From JAABRE01 sp964413275 (lineage in GTDB: Bacteria; Cyanobacteriota; Cyanobacteriia; Cyanobacteriales; JAABRE01): a stretch of 40,214 nucleotides of DNA. The stretch is taken from positions 1 through 40,214 of the forward strand of contig CAYPSO010000038.1 of assembly GCA_964413275.1 (NCBI GenBank). Reading direction: 5' to 3'. Positions within the stretch are counted from its first letter, which is position 1; the number at the start of each line of letters is the position of its first letter. Under the pieces are notes generated by a model. That model ran no database searches. It was not told the origin of the DNA and was given only the letters and a program-made list of their open reading frames with translations. Shown piece by piece: positions 14,394 through 24,858 of the stretch. Position numbers and translations under genes: made by a program.

Positions 14394-16487
14394 TTACTTA
14401 GCTGCAGCTAATTCTCTTTCTTTTGTCTCCTTAATTACTTCTTCAGCAATATTTCTAGGACAAGGTGCATAGTGGGAAAACTCCATAGAGAATTGACCAC
14501 GTCCAGAAGTCATAGTTCTTAAGTCTCCAATGTAACCAAACATTTCACTTAAAGGAGCTTCTGCTCTGATACGTACACCCATAGGATTAGCATTTTGAGA
14601 TTTAATCATACCCCGACGACGGTTAAGATCGCCGATGACATCCCCAATATGATCTTCAGGGGTAAACACATCAACATTCATGATTGGCTCTAATAATTGA
14701 GGGCCAGCTTTAGGAATAGATTGACGATAACCGGCTCTAGCTGCAATTTCAAAAGCAATGGCAGATGAGTCAACCGGGTGAAAAGCACCATCAGTTAAGG
14801 TAATGGTTAAATCCACACAGGGGAATCCGGCTAATACACCTTTATCAATACTTTGTTCAAAGCCTTTTTGGACGGCAGGCCAGAATTCACGAGGAACATT
14901 ACCACCAGTTACCTTAGACTGGAAGACAAAGCCACTGCCGGGTTCTCCGGGTTCGATGGTATAATCAATTCTACCAAATTGACCAGAACCACCAGACTGT
15001 TTCTTATGGGTATAGCTATCTTGAATTACCTTGGTAATAGACTCACGATAGGCAACTTGAGGTTTACCAACTTCTACATCCACCCCATGAGTACGTCTCA
15101 GGATGTCAACCTTAATATCTAAGTGTAATTCACCCATTCCCTTGATAATGGTTTCACCGCTTTCTTGGTCGGTTTCCACATAGAATGAAGGGTCTTCTTG
15201 TACCATTTTACTCAGTGCCATGCCCATTTTTTCAGAACCACCTTTTTGTTTGGGTGCGATGGCAATAGAGATTACAGGATCGGGGAATACCATCGGTTCT
15301 AAGGTAGCAGGTTCTTTAGGATCGCAGAGGGTATGACCAGTTTGGATATTTTTCATCCCAACAATGGCTACAATATCTCCGGCTTGGGCTGAATCTATTT
15401 CTTCCCTATCATTGGCGTGCATTTCTACAATCCGTCCAATGCGATCGGTTTTACCTGTGGCGGTATTAAGAACAGTCATACCCTTACTTAAAGTACCTGA
15501 ATAGATACGAGTGAAGGTTAAAGCACCATATCTATCGTCCATAATTTTGAACGCTAAAGCACGCAGAGGCCTGTCGGGATCGACGATGGCATAATTTCCA
15601 GTTTCGTGACCTTCGAGATCTACTTCTGGCTGAGGTTTAACTTCAGCAGGATTGGGTAAATAATCAATAACGGCATCCAAAACTAACTGCACGCCTTTAT
15701 TTTTAAAAGACGAACCACAGTAGGTAGGGAAGAAGGCGAGTTCGCGAGTACCCTTACGAATACAATACTTGATTTCATCGACGGATAACTCTTCTCCTTC
15801 GAGATATTTTTCCATCAACTCATCATCTTGTTCAACCGCAGTTTCAATCAACTGTTCCCGATAGCTTTCCACATCATCAACCATATTAGCGGGTACATCT
15901 TCGATGGTATAATTCATGGGATCGCCTGACTCATCCCAAATCCAAGCTTTACGGGTTAAAAGATCGACTACACCTTTAAATTCAGTCTCAATACCGATGG
16001 GAAGTACCATGACTAAAGGTGTTGCCACCAGGATTTCTTTAACTTGCTTAACTACACTAAAAAAATCAGCCCCGGTGCGATCGAGTTTATTGACATAAAT
16101 AATTCGAGCAACTTTGGAATCGTTAGCGTAACGCCAGTTTGTTTCAGACTGAGGTTCAACACCACCAGAACCACAGAATACGCCAATACCACCGTCAAGA
16201 ACTTTTAAAGAACGATAAACTTCAATGGTAAAATCAACGTGACCAGGAGTATCAATGATATTAAGTTGGTAATCTTTCCAGAAGCAAGTTGTAGCGGCAG
16301 ATTGAATAGTAATTCCTCGCTCTTTCTCCTGATCCATGAAGTCAGTTGTTGCTTGACCATCATGAACTTCACCGATTTTGTGGGTTTTACCAGTGAGTTT
16401 TAGGATTCTTTCAGTTGTAGTTGTTTTACCAGCATCTACGTGGGCGAAGATGCCTATATTTCGGTATCGAGCGAGGTCTTTTTTCAT
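14394..16487 (-). CDS. fusA: Elongation factor G, stand-alone copy with Cys105/Cys242
   Basis: 697 residues, full length for EF-G. G1 is AHVDAGKTTTTE, G3 is DTPGHVDF, G4 is NKLDRTGA, with domains II-V intact (GMGELHLDI, SGGSGQFGRI, RAGYRQSIPKAGPQLLEPIM). It catalyses GTP-dependent ribosomal translocation in the cytoplasm. No rpsL, rpsG or tuf neighbours are present, so this is not the str-operon copy. Counting residues, cysteines fall at exactly 105 (VFCGSGG) and 242 (KYCIRKG). These are the positions reported for the redox-sensitive Synechocystis EF-G Slr1463, so I infer orthology with that gene. It ends with a probable terminator before the glycan operon. Confidence 0.96.
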   Translation of the reverse strand: MKKDLARYRNIGIFAHVDAGKTTTTERILKLTGKTHKIGEVHDGQATTDFMDQEKERGITIQSAATTCFWKDYQLNIIDTPGHVDFTIEVYRSLKVLDGGIGVFCGSGGVEPQSETNWRYANDSKVARIIYVNKLDRTGADFFSVVKQVKEILVATPLVMVLPIGIETEFKGVVDLLTRKAWIWDESGDPMNYTIEDVPANMVDDVESYREQLIETAVEQDDELMEKYLEGEELSVDEIKYCIRKGTRELAFFPTYCGSSFKNKGVQLVLDAVIDYLPNPAEVKPQPEVDLEGHETGNYAIVDPDRPLRALAFKIMDDRYGALTFTRIYSGTLSKGMTVLNTATGKTDRIGRIVEMHANDREEIDSAQAGDIVAIVGMKNIQTGHTLCDPKEPATLEPMVFPDPVISIAIAPKQKGGSEKMGMALSKMVQEDPSFYVETDQESGETIIKGMGELHLDIKVDILRRTHGVDVEVGKPQVAYRESITKVIQDSYTHKKQSGGSGQFGRIDYTIEPGEPGSGFVFQSKVTGGNVPREFWPAVQKGFEQSIDKGVLAGFPCVDLTITLTDGAFHPVDSSAIAFEIAARAGYRQSIPKAGPQLLEPIMNVDVFTPEDHIGDVIGDLNRRRGMIKSQNANPMGVRIRAEAPLSEMFGYIGDLRTMTSGRGQFSMEFSHYAPCPRNIAEEVIKETKERELAAAK

Positions 16488-16732
16488 AATTTACTATCTT
16501 AGATTCAAGTGTTAGAACCAATATATGGTTTTCTATTGTTTAGTCTGATTCAGTGGGAATCTGGGCGGCTTTTGTTGCCAGCACCGACTTGGAGAATTTA
16601 TAATGTTTTGAGCATCAAAATCCCGTTGACAAAAATTTGTCAATATATTTAATAATTGTAAATTATTGTATCCAAATGTGAAAGAGGTTAAAGTTTTTTT
16701 ACCAAAATAAACAAATATTGAACTTTTATAAG

Positions 16733-19700
16733 TTACCAAGGATTGCCAATCATCGTAAATGAACTCCAGTAATAGGGATGGGATAAATTAGGATTATTAG
16801 TCTCCATTAATTCTGGAGGTAAATCTACGCTGCGACGGTTACTTACCATTTTACCATCTTCCAATTTTACTTCACCCCGAATCATGGCTAATTGTGCTTG
16901 TCGCAATGCTTCGGCTTTAATGGGTGTATTGCGTAATTGTTCGTAGAAATTAGTCATTAAGGCTAATGTACCTAAATCACTAACATACCACAGGCTACCC
17001 ACAGCAGTTTTAACTCCTGCTTGGTTAGCTAAACCTGCAAAACCTAATTCGGCTTCTTCATTGCCTAAGGCAGTACGACAAGCACTTAATACCATCAATT
17101 CTACAGGAGGATTATTTAACCTTAAATCTCGCAATTGATTCAATCTTAATTTACTATCCCATAATTGAATATAAGAATTATCTGGTTTTCCGGGTTGAAA
17201 TTCTCCGTGAGTAGCTAAATGAAGAATACCATAGGGTTCAATTTTACGAGAACGTTGGATATTTTCTAAGGTAAAATTAGAATTATAAAAAAATTTACCA
17301 TTCCAGATTTTTGAGCTAATTAAGGATATTTCTGTGGGTACAGAAGGTAAAGGAATTTGGTCAGTAAAAGTGTCTGCCCCCATAGCTAATACTTTTACGT
17401 TTTGAATATTAACATATCGGTTATCTGTCAGGCTTAAACTTGGCATCAAACCTACACTATATTTTTCCACAATAAAACCATTACCATCATGTAAAGCTGC
17501 AATGGGAATTGAGCGCAAATTTTGATCCATTAAAAATACTAAATTCTCAATTTTATTTGCTTCTAAAGTTTCTTGTAATGGTTTAATTATTAATTGATAT
17601 AATTTTTGACTAGCTGCCATAAATTCTTGATTGCTTCTAGGATCTGCAACACTATTTCTAAATATATTTGCTATCCTTAAAACATTATCTCTGGTTATAT
17701 TTGTTCTAATCCAAACTGGTTTAGCTTCAGGTGTTACCATTACTATTTGTAATTGATCGTTATCACGATGAGTAAAATTAAGATTACTTAATGAGTCCGT
17801 TTCAGAGATATTTTGAGGGGCAAAAACCACATAAATTAAGGCTGGCTTAATACCGCTTGAGTTTTGAATAGTTTTTAAAGTTTGTTGTGCTTGATTTAGA
17901 TTAGTTGCTTGACAAATACTACTATCTGATGAGGTAGCACTATCTTCTTCTTCATTATTACTTACTGATGAATTTCCTGATAAGCAAATTAGGTCTTTTT
18001 CGCCAAAATAATCACTAAATTCGTTGATAAAATGGGATTCTATATTACTAACAAATTGGTCTATTACTAATTCAGGAATTTCTAAGTTTTCTAAATTATT
18101 TGTTACTTCAGGAATCTTGTAAAGATCAACTATATTTTCTTCTATATTATTTTGAGGTTCAGTAGTTTCTGCTCCTATTAAACTTTCAATACTTAAAATT
18201 GTACCACCCACTCCTGTTGCTGTCCCCGGAGTATTTTCTCCTAATGTTACTTCAATATTTTCTCCTGTATATTGAGTATAATCTAGGGTATCGTTAACAT
18301 TAATTCCATCAATATTACCGTCAATAAAAGCTTCAGCACCTATAAATTGAAAAGTGTCATCTGTCTCACCGCCGATTAAATTTTGAATATTAGTAAAGCT
18401 AGTATTTTCGTTAAGATTTCCTTGGTTTATATTGACAATTTGCCAAGTATTTACTAAGTTATTTCCCACTAAAGTATTGTCACCTTCACCACCATGAATA
18501 CTTATAGGAATACCACCATTAATTATAAAAATATCGTTATCATTTCCACCCACTAAATTATCTATTCCTGTGAAAGTAAAAACTTCATTAATATCACCAC
18601 TGCCAGTAATATTCCAAGTATTGGGAGTATCTTCTCCTATTAAAATGTTATCGGGATTATTATTGCCTACTACCCTGATAACACGATTAATCGTTCCTCC
18701 CACTGATGTTGCTGTACCGGGGTTATTTGTTCCTAATTTAACAGTAATTGCACCTGCTGTATAGTTATTGTAGTCGAGAATATTATTACCTTCGATACTA
18801 TTTATATTTCCGCTTAAAAATGGATTATTACCATTAAAGTTAAAGGTATTATTATTACTATTTGTAGTAATATTTTGAATATTGTTAAAGTCTATATTAG
18901 AGTTGATATTACCTATATTTTCTCCGTTGATATTAATAGTATTAGAATTATTATTAGTGATCATTGTATTATTACCATCGCCTCCCGAAATATTATTAAC
19001 TGTGCCGTTATTTAGATTAAAGGTATCGCCAGCATTTCCGCCTACTAAATTAGGAATATTATTAAAGTTTATATTGTTATTAACTGTGCCGCTATTGGTA
19101 TCTGTTATATTCCAAGTGTTGTCTATGTCTGCACCGATTAAATTAGCACCGCCAAGGATATTAATAGGAGTTGTAATATTATCAACAAGGGTAACGTTAC
19201 CCGTGCTGTCTGCAAGCCCGATGTTAACTGTAGTGACATTGCTATTAACGGCTTCAATATCTGTAGCAGTTAAGTCAAGAGTATTAGCATTAGAGCCACT
19301 AGCTCCGCCAATACGAATATCTCCGAAGGAGCTAACAGGTTGTAAATTTAGAGTTGCGCTACTAACAGAATTTGTACCACCGAGAAAGTCTATTTCTGGA
19401 GCAGTCAGGGTGACATTTCCACCATTGGTACTTTGAGTATCTAATAATCCAGAAACTGCGATCGTACCTACACTTGATAATTCTACATCACCTCCGGGAT
19501 TAATAATATCTCCAACTACCAAATCTCCCGGATTAACTAAATTTCCTGAATCTGTAAGCTGTAGTTGATTTTCGGAAACGGCTGTTAAACGCAAGTCTGT
19601 AGTTGCTTCGTTAACTAGACTTTGTAAGGATAAGATATTTCCCGTCCAATCATTGGGACTATTATTAAGATCGATCGCACCTATGATATTATCAGCTTGG

Positions 19701-22700
19701 ATTATACTTTGACCTTCAGGAGTTACAATCGTAATTTTATCCTCCGTACTTGTTAAACTGCCTGTACTAGCTAAAGTACCGCCTACTAAACGAATATTTG
19801 TTGTTAAATCGCCAGCATTAAGAATTGCTCCGGGTTTCTCGACGGTAAAGGCTAAATCCGTAGGCTCGTCAGTTGTAGCGGTAAAATCTCCTGATGCACT
19901 AAACCAGCTACTGCCGATACGAATACCGTTGGCTGTGGTTAAAGTTAATTCACCCGGTACATTAAGTTGAGCATTAGCCCCGATTACTATACCTGCTGGA
20001 TTGATTAAGAATAAGTTGAGATTGCCCCCTGTTATTTGTACTGTGCCTTCAATCACCGAAGCATCGCCACTTACTACCCTAGCTAAAAGGTTATTTACAG
20101 TTGAGGAAACAATAAAGTTAGCTATTTGTCCATCAGGCACATCAAAGCGAGCAAAACTATGGAATAAATTACCTCCTGATGTTTGTCCTCCTGTAATCTC
20201 GTAGGTTAAATCATCAAAACTAACTAAAGTACCAGTGTCATCAAAAGCGGCTACGATGCTTAAAGGATTACCTAAAAGAATTTTTACTGTGCCTTCTGGG
20301 GAAGTAAAGTCACCGGGAAAACCATTAATTGTAGGAATAGAATCTGTAGCTGTAGTAGATATAACTCCTGTTGTGCCGTTATTAGTGGCATCACCAACAA
20401 TAAAGGGTGTCGCAGCACCACCACCATGAGTTATGACTACATTTGCGTTACCTATACCTCCGGCGGTGGAAATACTAGCATTATTACCAAGACTATCTGT
20501 AAATGTTTCTGTAGCTCTAATAAATTCTTTACTTGTTAATGTGACATTTCCACCTATACCTGTGTTACTGCCTTGGGCATTAATTGTCGTGACATCAATT
20601 GCTCCTCCTGCGCTGAGGGTAACATCTCCACCGTTAACTCCACTGGTATTAATGGTACTTGAAGCTGTTGAAAATGCGATCGCACCATTAGCTATAATTG
20701 ATAAATCACCCCCATCAGTCACGATATTTGGCGGATTTACAACTGTTGTAGCTGTTAAGTTCTTGATAAAGGCTTCCACAGAGCCAATTTGAATATTTGC
20801 CCCATTACTATCAATGCTATTGGTAATTGCTACATCCCCTAAAGTATCAATAACCAAACTACCACCAGTAAAACTATTAGGAGAGCCAAGGATAATTGGA
20901 GTATTAATCTCAATACCATCGGGGGCAACTATACCAATATTACCACCTACACCAGATGTTGATGTGCTATTAAGTTGAGAGAAATTAAGAGCTAAAATTC
21001 CGCTATGTTGTTGGATGTTAAAGTTTCCGGCTGTACCATTTCCTCCTGAATTTGTCAGAATGGTAATATTTTCGAGGTTAAATCCGTTAGCCGTCAAGAA
21101 AATGCTTCCCCCATCCCCTGTAGCAGAAGAAGAATTAAAACTACCTGTGGTAGCATCAATAATATTTCCTCCAGTGCTATTAACTGTAATATTTCCTCCC
21201 CTACCAGCACCAGCAGAAGACGAATTAATACTTTCAGACGTATTAGTAGAGGGAAAAATAATATCTCCAGTGGCTGTTACTGAAACATTACCACCATCAC
21301 CTGAAGAAGTAGAAGCAGTAGTAATAGGATTATTCAGAGTAATTATACCACCACTGTTAAGATTGACATCTCCTCCTGTACCCCCAGCATTAAAATCATT
21401 TTCTGTATTAATTGTGCCTGTAGTAATATTTCCTACGGCAGTTAAGCTAATATCACCTCCTGATTGCAAACTAGGAAGATTACTACTATCTAAAGTACCG
21501 ATATTCGTATCAATATTAGCTGCGGTAATGGTAATGTCTCCACCATTAGTATCAATAATTCCTGTGCCGGAAGCGAAGTTAAATTGGCCTATTCCTTCAA
21601 TTATTACTTGACCACCAGATGGTAAAGAAACACCGCCAATACTGACATCCCCTGCACCCGTTATTCCACTTGAAGTGAAAACCGTATCAACGAATAAAAT
21701 AGGAACATTTTCAGGATTTGCTAAACTATCTAAACCTGCACGCAAAATTAAAGCAGAGCCACCTGTTAATATGGGAATATCTGGATCTGAACCTGTTAAA
21801 TTTGTATCTGCACCTGTTATCACAATATTACCACCAGTAATACTGCCTTGGGATTCTACTTTAAGAGATACTCCTATATAATTACCAAATTCTACATCAC
21901 CAACTGAGCTAACAATTGGGTCATTTAAACTAATAAAATCGCCCTCAATTTTAAATTTACCAGCACTGGCAAAATGGGCATCTCCTGATACGACTCCCTC
22001 ACTTTTTAAAGTTAAATCTCCACCACTGATAAAGGGCGTTTCTGGATGGTTTAAGGCAAAAATATCTACTTTTTCTTTGCCTTCAATATTTATATTGTTT
22101 ACTGCATGGGCAGTAAAATTGTTTTTTATACTGTCTCTAATTAATAGGGTATTATCAGCTTGTAAATTTATATTTTCTGTGGCTTGTAAATTACTTTCTT
22201 TTAAAATTAAATTATTACTCGCTTGTAAATCTATATTTTCTCCGTTAATATTTTTGGCTACTATATCTCCTGATTTTATTTCTTCACTTCCTGTTAATAA
22301 TTCTGGTAAATCTAAAGGCTTAAATGAAACCAATTCTCCTGATTCATTTTGGGGTAATTCAATTTCTAAATTTAAAACATGGCCTTGTTGAGATAATAAA
22401 ACTTTATTTGTTCCTGCCACTGCGGTAATACTAATATTTCCACCGCTTAAATCTCCATTACTAATTACCGTTTTACCCGATAAAGCTAAAGTATTGCTTT
22501 CGGCAACATTCAAGATTCCATTATTAACAATAAATTGAGATTGGGAAGCATCAAACTTAAATTCTAAAGGTTGTCCATTGAGAAAATCAAAATTACTTTC
22601 TCCAAAGGCATTAAACCAGTTATTATCACCAAAACCTATACCTGTCGCAGTAGTTGCAAAAAAATCAGCAGGTACATTTAGTTGAACATCTGCACCAAAA

Positions 22701-23053
22701 ATTATTCCCGCCGGATTCATTAAATAAAGATTAGAATTACCGCCAATTACCTGTATTAAACCATTAATTACTGAGGCATCTCCACCGACTACTCGCCCTA
22801 AAATATTTTGGATATTCGGATTAGACATAAAGTTGGCAATATCTCCCGAACTTAAGCCAAATTTTTGAAAACTATGGAATAAATTAGCACCATTTCCTGA
22901 TAGCTTGCCGCCAGTAATATCATATTGATTACCATTTTGATTTACTACAGTATTAAGAGGATCATTGGCTGGAGTAATTTCCTGTGCTTGGATTGGTAAA
23001 ATCAAGCTAGAACTAAAAGCGATAAAACTAATAAATATTTGTTGTTTTTTCAT
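16733..23053 (-). CDS. Giant secreted protein: duplicated TPS domain plus C-terminal CHAT protease domain
   Basis: 2106 residues. The signal peptide-like N-terminus is KKQQIFISFIAFSSSLILPI, ending near IQAQ. A first TPS secretion domain (filamentous haemagglutinin N-terminal, about residues 30-170) has GGDASVINGLIQVIGGNSN and NPAGIIFG. Gly/Thr/Ser/Asn-rich beta-helix-like repeats follow, then a second TPS-like domain at about 925-1080 (SGDASVIEGTVQITGG, NPAGIVIG). Asn-rich repeats with NTWNI/NLVGG units lie at about 1290-1570. Last is a CHAT caspase-like domain (about 1710-2106) with catalytic His1949 in HLATHGEF and Cys1992 in LSACRTALG. Likely exported through the outer membrane by a TpsB partner not seen in this window, so it would be a surface or extracellular protease. 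Substrate unknown. Confidence 0.92.
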   Translation of the reverse strand: MKKQQIFISFIAFSSSLILPIQAQEITPANDPLNTVVNQNGNQYDITGGKLSGNGANLFHSFQKFGLSSGDIANFMSNPNIQNILGRVVGGDASVINGLIQVIGGNSNLYLMNPAGIIFGADVQLNVPADFFATTATGIGFGDNNWFNAFGESNFDFLNGQPLEFKFDASQSQFIVNNGILNVAESNTLALSGKTVISNGDLSGGNISITAVAGTNKVLLSQQGHVLNLEIELPQNESGELVSFKPLDLPELLTGSEEIKSGDIVAKNINGENIDLQASNNLILKESNLQATENINLQADNTLLIRDSIKNNFTAHAVNNINIEGKEKVDIFALNHPETPFISGGDLTLKSEGVVSGDAHFASAGKFKIEGDFISLNDPIVSSVGDVEFGNYIGVSLKVESQGSITGGNIVITGADTNLTGSDPDIPILTGGSALILRAGLDSLANPENVPILFVDTVFTSSGITGAGDVSIGGVSLPSGGQVIIEGIGQFNFASGTGIIDTNGGDITITAANIDTNIGTLDSSNLPSLQSGGDISLTAVGNITTGTINTENDFNAGGTGGDVNLNSGGIITLNNPITTASTSSGDGGNVSVTATGDIIFPSTNTSESINSSSAGAGRGGNITVNSTGGNIIDATTGSFNSSSATGDGGSIFLTANGFNLENITILTNSGGNGTAGNFNIQQHSGILALNFSQLNSTSTSGVGGNIGIVAPDGIEINTPIILGSPNSFTGGSLVIDTLGDVAITNSIDSNGANIQIGSVEAFIKNLTATTVVNPPNIVTDGGDLSIIANGAIAFSTASSTINTSGVNGGDVTLSAGGAIDVTTINAQGSNTGIGGNVTLTSKEFIRATETFTDSLGNNASISTAGGIGNANVVITHGGGAATPFIVGDATNNGTTGVISTTATDSIPTINGFPGDFTSPEGTVKILLGNPLSIVAAFDDTGTLVSFDDLTYEITGGQTSGGNLFHSFARFDVPDGQIANFIVSSTVNNLLARVVSGDASVIEGTVQITGGNLNLFLINPAGIVIGANAQLNVPGELTLTTANGIRIGSSWFSASGDFTATTDEPTDLAFTVEKPGAILNAGDLTTNIRLVGGTLASTGSLTSTEDKITIVTPEGQSIIQADNIIGAIDLNNSPNDWTGNILSLQSLVNEATTDLRLTAVSENQLQLTDSGNLVNPGDLVVGDIINPGGDVELSSVGTIAVSGLLDTQSTNGGNVTLTAPEIDFLGGTNSVSSATLNLQPVSSFGDIRIGGASGSNANTLDLTATDIEAVNSNVTTVNIGLADSTGNVTLVDNITTPINILGGANLIGADIDNTWNITDTNSGTVNNNINFNNIPNLVGGNAGDTFNLNNGTVNNISGGDGNNTMITNNNSNTININGENIGNINSNIDFNNIQNITTNSNNNTFNFNGNNPFLSGNINSIEGNNILDYNNYTAGAITVKLGTNNPGTATSVGGTINRVIRVVGNNNPDNILIGEDTPNTWNITGSGDINEVFTFTGIDNLVGGNDNDIFIINGGIPISIHGGEGDNTLVGNNLVNTWQIVNINQGNLNENTSFTNIQNLIGGETDDTFQFIGAEAFIDGNIDGINVNDTLDYTQYTGENIEVTLGENTPGTATGVGGTILSIESLIGAETTEPQNNIEENIVDLYKIPEVTNNLENLEIPELVIDQFVSNIESHFINEFSDYFGEKDLICLSGNSSVSNNEEEDSATSSDSSICQATNLNQAQQTLKTIQNSSGIKPALIYVVFAPQNISETDSLSNLNFTHRDNDQLQIVMVTPEAKPVWIRTNITRDNVLRIANIFRNSVADPRSNQEFMAASQKLYQLIIKPLQETLEANKIENLVFLMDQNLRSIPIAALHDGNGFIVEKYSVGLMPSLSLTDNRYVNIQNVKVLAMGADTFTDQIPLPSVPTEISLISSKIWNGKFFYNSNFTLENIQRSRKIEPYGILHLATHGEFQPGKPDNSYIQLWDSKLRLNQLRDLRLNNPPVELMVLSACRTALGNEEAELGFAGLANQAGVKTAVGSLWYVSDLGTLALMTNFYEQLRNTPIKAEALRQAQLAMIRGEVKLEDGKMVSNRRSVDLPPELMETNNPNLSHPYYWSSFTMIGNPW

Positions 23054-23128
23054 GGCTTAAATAAAAATAATAAGTTTATCTGTGTAAATAGTATTTTTAA
23101 TTAATTTTATTTATTAAAGCTTATAACT

Positions 23129-23146
23129 GTAAGTATTGTTACTTAC
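23129..23146. promoter_or_regulatory. Perfect 7-4-7 inverted repeat upstream of the TPS-CHAT gene
   Basis: GTAAGTA (23129-23135), TTGT, then TACTTAC (23140-23146) lie 76-93 nt upstream of the TPS-CHAT start and 22 nt after the phosphohexomutase stop. The place suits an operator; there is no T-run for an intrinsic terminator. Confidence 0.3.
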
Positions 23147-23167
23147 TAATCAAAATCAAAAACTGTT

Positions 23168-24688
23168 TTAAAATACTGACAAATCAAGTTCTTTAAAAGA
23201 TTCAAAAAATTCTAATAATCTTTGAGAAATTTTTTCCATGCCACCACTAACATTAGATTCTATATTAAGAGGAATTACAGGATCGTGAAGGGATAAACGC
23301 AATAAAAACCAGCCTTGTTCTTCGGGAGATTGACAAGAAATACGAACTCCCTCATAATTATTAGGTACAATTTGCCAATCTTCTTGACTTGAGGCAAATT
23401 CTCTGAGTTTTTCTATTACTTGATTTCCATAACCTTTAAAATCTTCAACCCCAATTTTTAAGCGAAATTCTGAACTTTTCACAGGCTCTTTTAAATTAGC
23501 AATTAAATCTGGTAAAGATTTCCCTTCTAATCTCAATCTTGCCAATTCAATTAATAATTTAGTAACCAAATAAGCTCCATCATCAAGAAAGTAATTTTCT
23601 TTCATTGCACCATGACCAGAAGTTTCGATGGCTAACCAAGATTCTTCACCTTCTTGATTTAATTTAATCGCTTCATTAATAACATTTTTATAACCCCGTT
23701 TAAAACGATGGTGTTTACCCTTTAATTCTCCTTCAATAAATTCAGTTAAACCATCAGAAGTAATCGAATCAGTAACAATTGTTGAACCCTGATGTTCCCT
23801 TAAAACAATGGCAGAAATTAAGGCAATTAAACGGTTACGATTAAGTTCATTACCTAAACTATCTACTGCCGCTCCCCTATCAACATCCGTATCAAAAATT
23901 ATGCCAAAATCTGCTTTATTTGCGATTACAGCTTGGCAAATTGAAGCCATTGCTTCCTCATTTTCTGGGTTCGGAATATGGTTAGGAAATGTGCCATCAG
24001 GTTCAAGAAATTGGCTACCTGTAGTATCTGCTCCTAATGGTTTTAGAACTTTTTCTGCATAAAATCCCCCTGCTCCATTGCCAGCATCTAGTATTATTTT
24101 AAATCCCTGTAAAGGTTGGTCAAAATTATCTTGATGCTTAACACCTTCTCTTACTTTTTTAACTAAAATATCGGCATAAATTGAGATAAAATCATATTTT
24201 TGTATTTTTCCCAATTGCTCGGTTACAGGAAATTGATTTTCTTCAGCAAGGATTAGAATATCTGTAATATCCTGTTTATCTAAACCGCCTTTAGGGGTAA
24301 AAAACTTTAAGCCATTACGATTAAATGGTAAATGACTTGCGGTTAACATAATTGCAGCATCACAGTTTAATTCTGGAGTAACTGTACTCATAAACATTGC
24401 AGGAGTTGAAGCAATTTCTACATCATAAACCTGACAACCTAATTCTGTCATTGCTTCCATAACTGCTTGACTTAAAATAGCTCCTGATAAACGGCTATCT
24501 CTTCCCACAGAAATAGTTAATTCTGAACTAATTTTCTCTGTTTTTTCTGTTAGCCAAGTTACAAATGCTTTACCTATTTTTTTGACAATTTCTGGAGTTA
24601 AATTAACTTTTTCATCAGGAATTCCTTCTAAGGCGACACCACGAATATCTGAACCATTTTGGAGTTTTTTCCAGTTAAAATCTTGCAT
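23168..24688 (-). CDS. Alpha-D-phosphohexomutase (phosphomannomutase/phosphoglucomutase)
   Basis: 506 residues, all four family domains. Catalytic serine loop is LTASHLPFNRNG, metal-binding loop is DTDVDRGAA, sugar-binding loop is ETSGHGAMKENYF, and the C-terminal phosphate-binding domain has a PNNYEGVRISCQ segment. It interconverts hexose-1- and hexose-6-phosphates in the cytoplasm, feeding GDP-mannose or UDP-glucose synthesis and glycogen. The serine loop has SHLP where many members have SHNP, seen in the longer plant/cyanobacterial-type group. It could supply sugar donors to the nearby glycan operon, but this is only inferred. Substrate preference cannot be read from the motifs. Confidence 0.88.
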   Translation of the reverse strand: MQDFNWKKLQNGSDIRGVALEGIPDEKVNLTPEIVKKIGKAFVTWLTEKTEKISSELTISVGRDSRLSGAILSQAVMEAMTELGCQVYDVEIASTPAMFMSTVTPELNCDAAIMLTASHLPFNRNGLKFFTPKGGLDKQDITDILILAEENQFPVTEQLGKIQKYDFISIYADILVKKVREGVKHQDNFDQPLQGFKIILDAGNGAGGFYAEKVLKPLGADTTGSQFLEPDGTFPNHIPNPENEEAMASICQAVIANKADFGIIFDTDVDRGAAVDSLGNELNRNRLIALISAIVLREHQGSTIVTDSITSDGLTEFIEGELKGKHHRFKRGYKNVINEAIKLNQEGEESWLAIETSGHGAMKENYFLDDGAYLVTKLLIELARLRLEGKSLPDLIANLKEPVKSSEFRLKIGVEDFKGYGNQVIEKLREFASSQEDWQIVPNNYEGVRISCQSPEEQGWFLLRLSLHDPVIPLNIESNVSGGMEKISQRLLEFFESFKELDLSVF

Positions 24689-24788
24689 AATAATTATGGT
24701 TAAATTAAGAATATTTTTTATTTAATTTAATATATAAACTATATTTACTCGCTTTATAAATTGCATATTTATTTATCAAACTCTAAAC

Positions 24789-24852
24789 GGTGGGTTACGG
24801 CATATTTTTAAATTCTAGCTAAGTCTAAATTCTTATTCTTGCCTAACCCACC
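24789..24852. repeat. Inverted repeat with GGTGGGTTA / TAACCCACC arms
   Basis: GGTGGGTTA (24789-24797) and TAACCCACC (24844-24852) are perfect 9-bp arms around 46 bp of AT-rich DNA. The motif resembles dispersed GGTGGGTTA-type palindromes of cyanobacteria; compare the hairpin at 29295-29319. It lies between the 24859 gene stop and the phosphohexomutase start. Confidence 0.5.
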
Positions 24853-24858
24853 CTACAG

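Noticed and set aside
16533..16739. 68-residue minus-strand ORF between fusA and the TPS-CHAT gene
   Set aside because: No similarity to a known family, odd composition, no ribosome binding site; it lies in the AT-rich fusA leader and overlaps the end of the TPS-CHAT gene.
18882..21611. Several long plus-strand ORFs (e.g. 18882-19436, 20433-20792, 21015-21611) opposite the TPS-CHAT gene
   Set aside because: They are antisense shadows of a repetitive, Gly/Thr/Asn-rich coding sequence; their Pro/Leu/Val-rich translations look like no protein family and have no ribosome binding sites.
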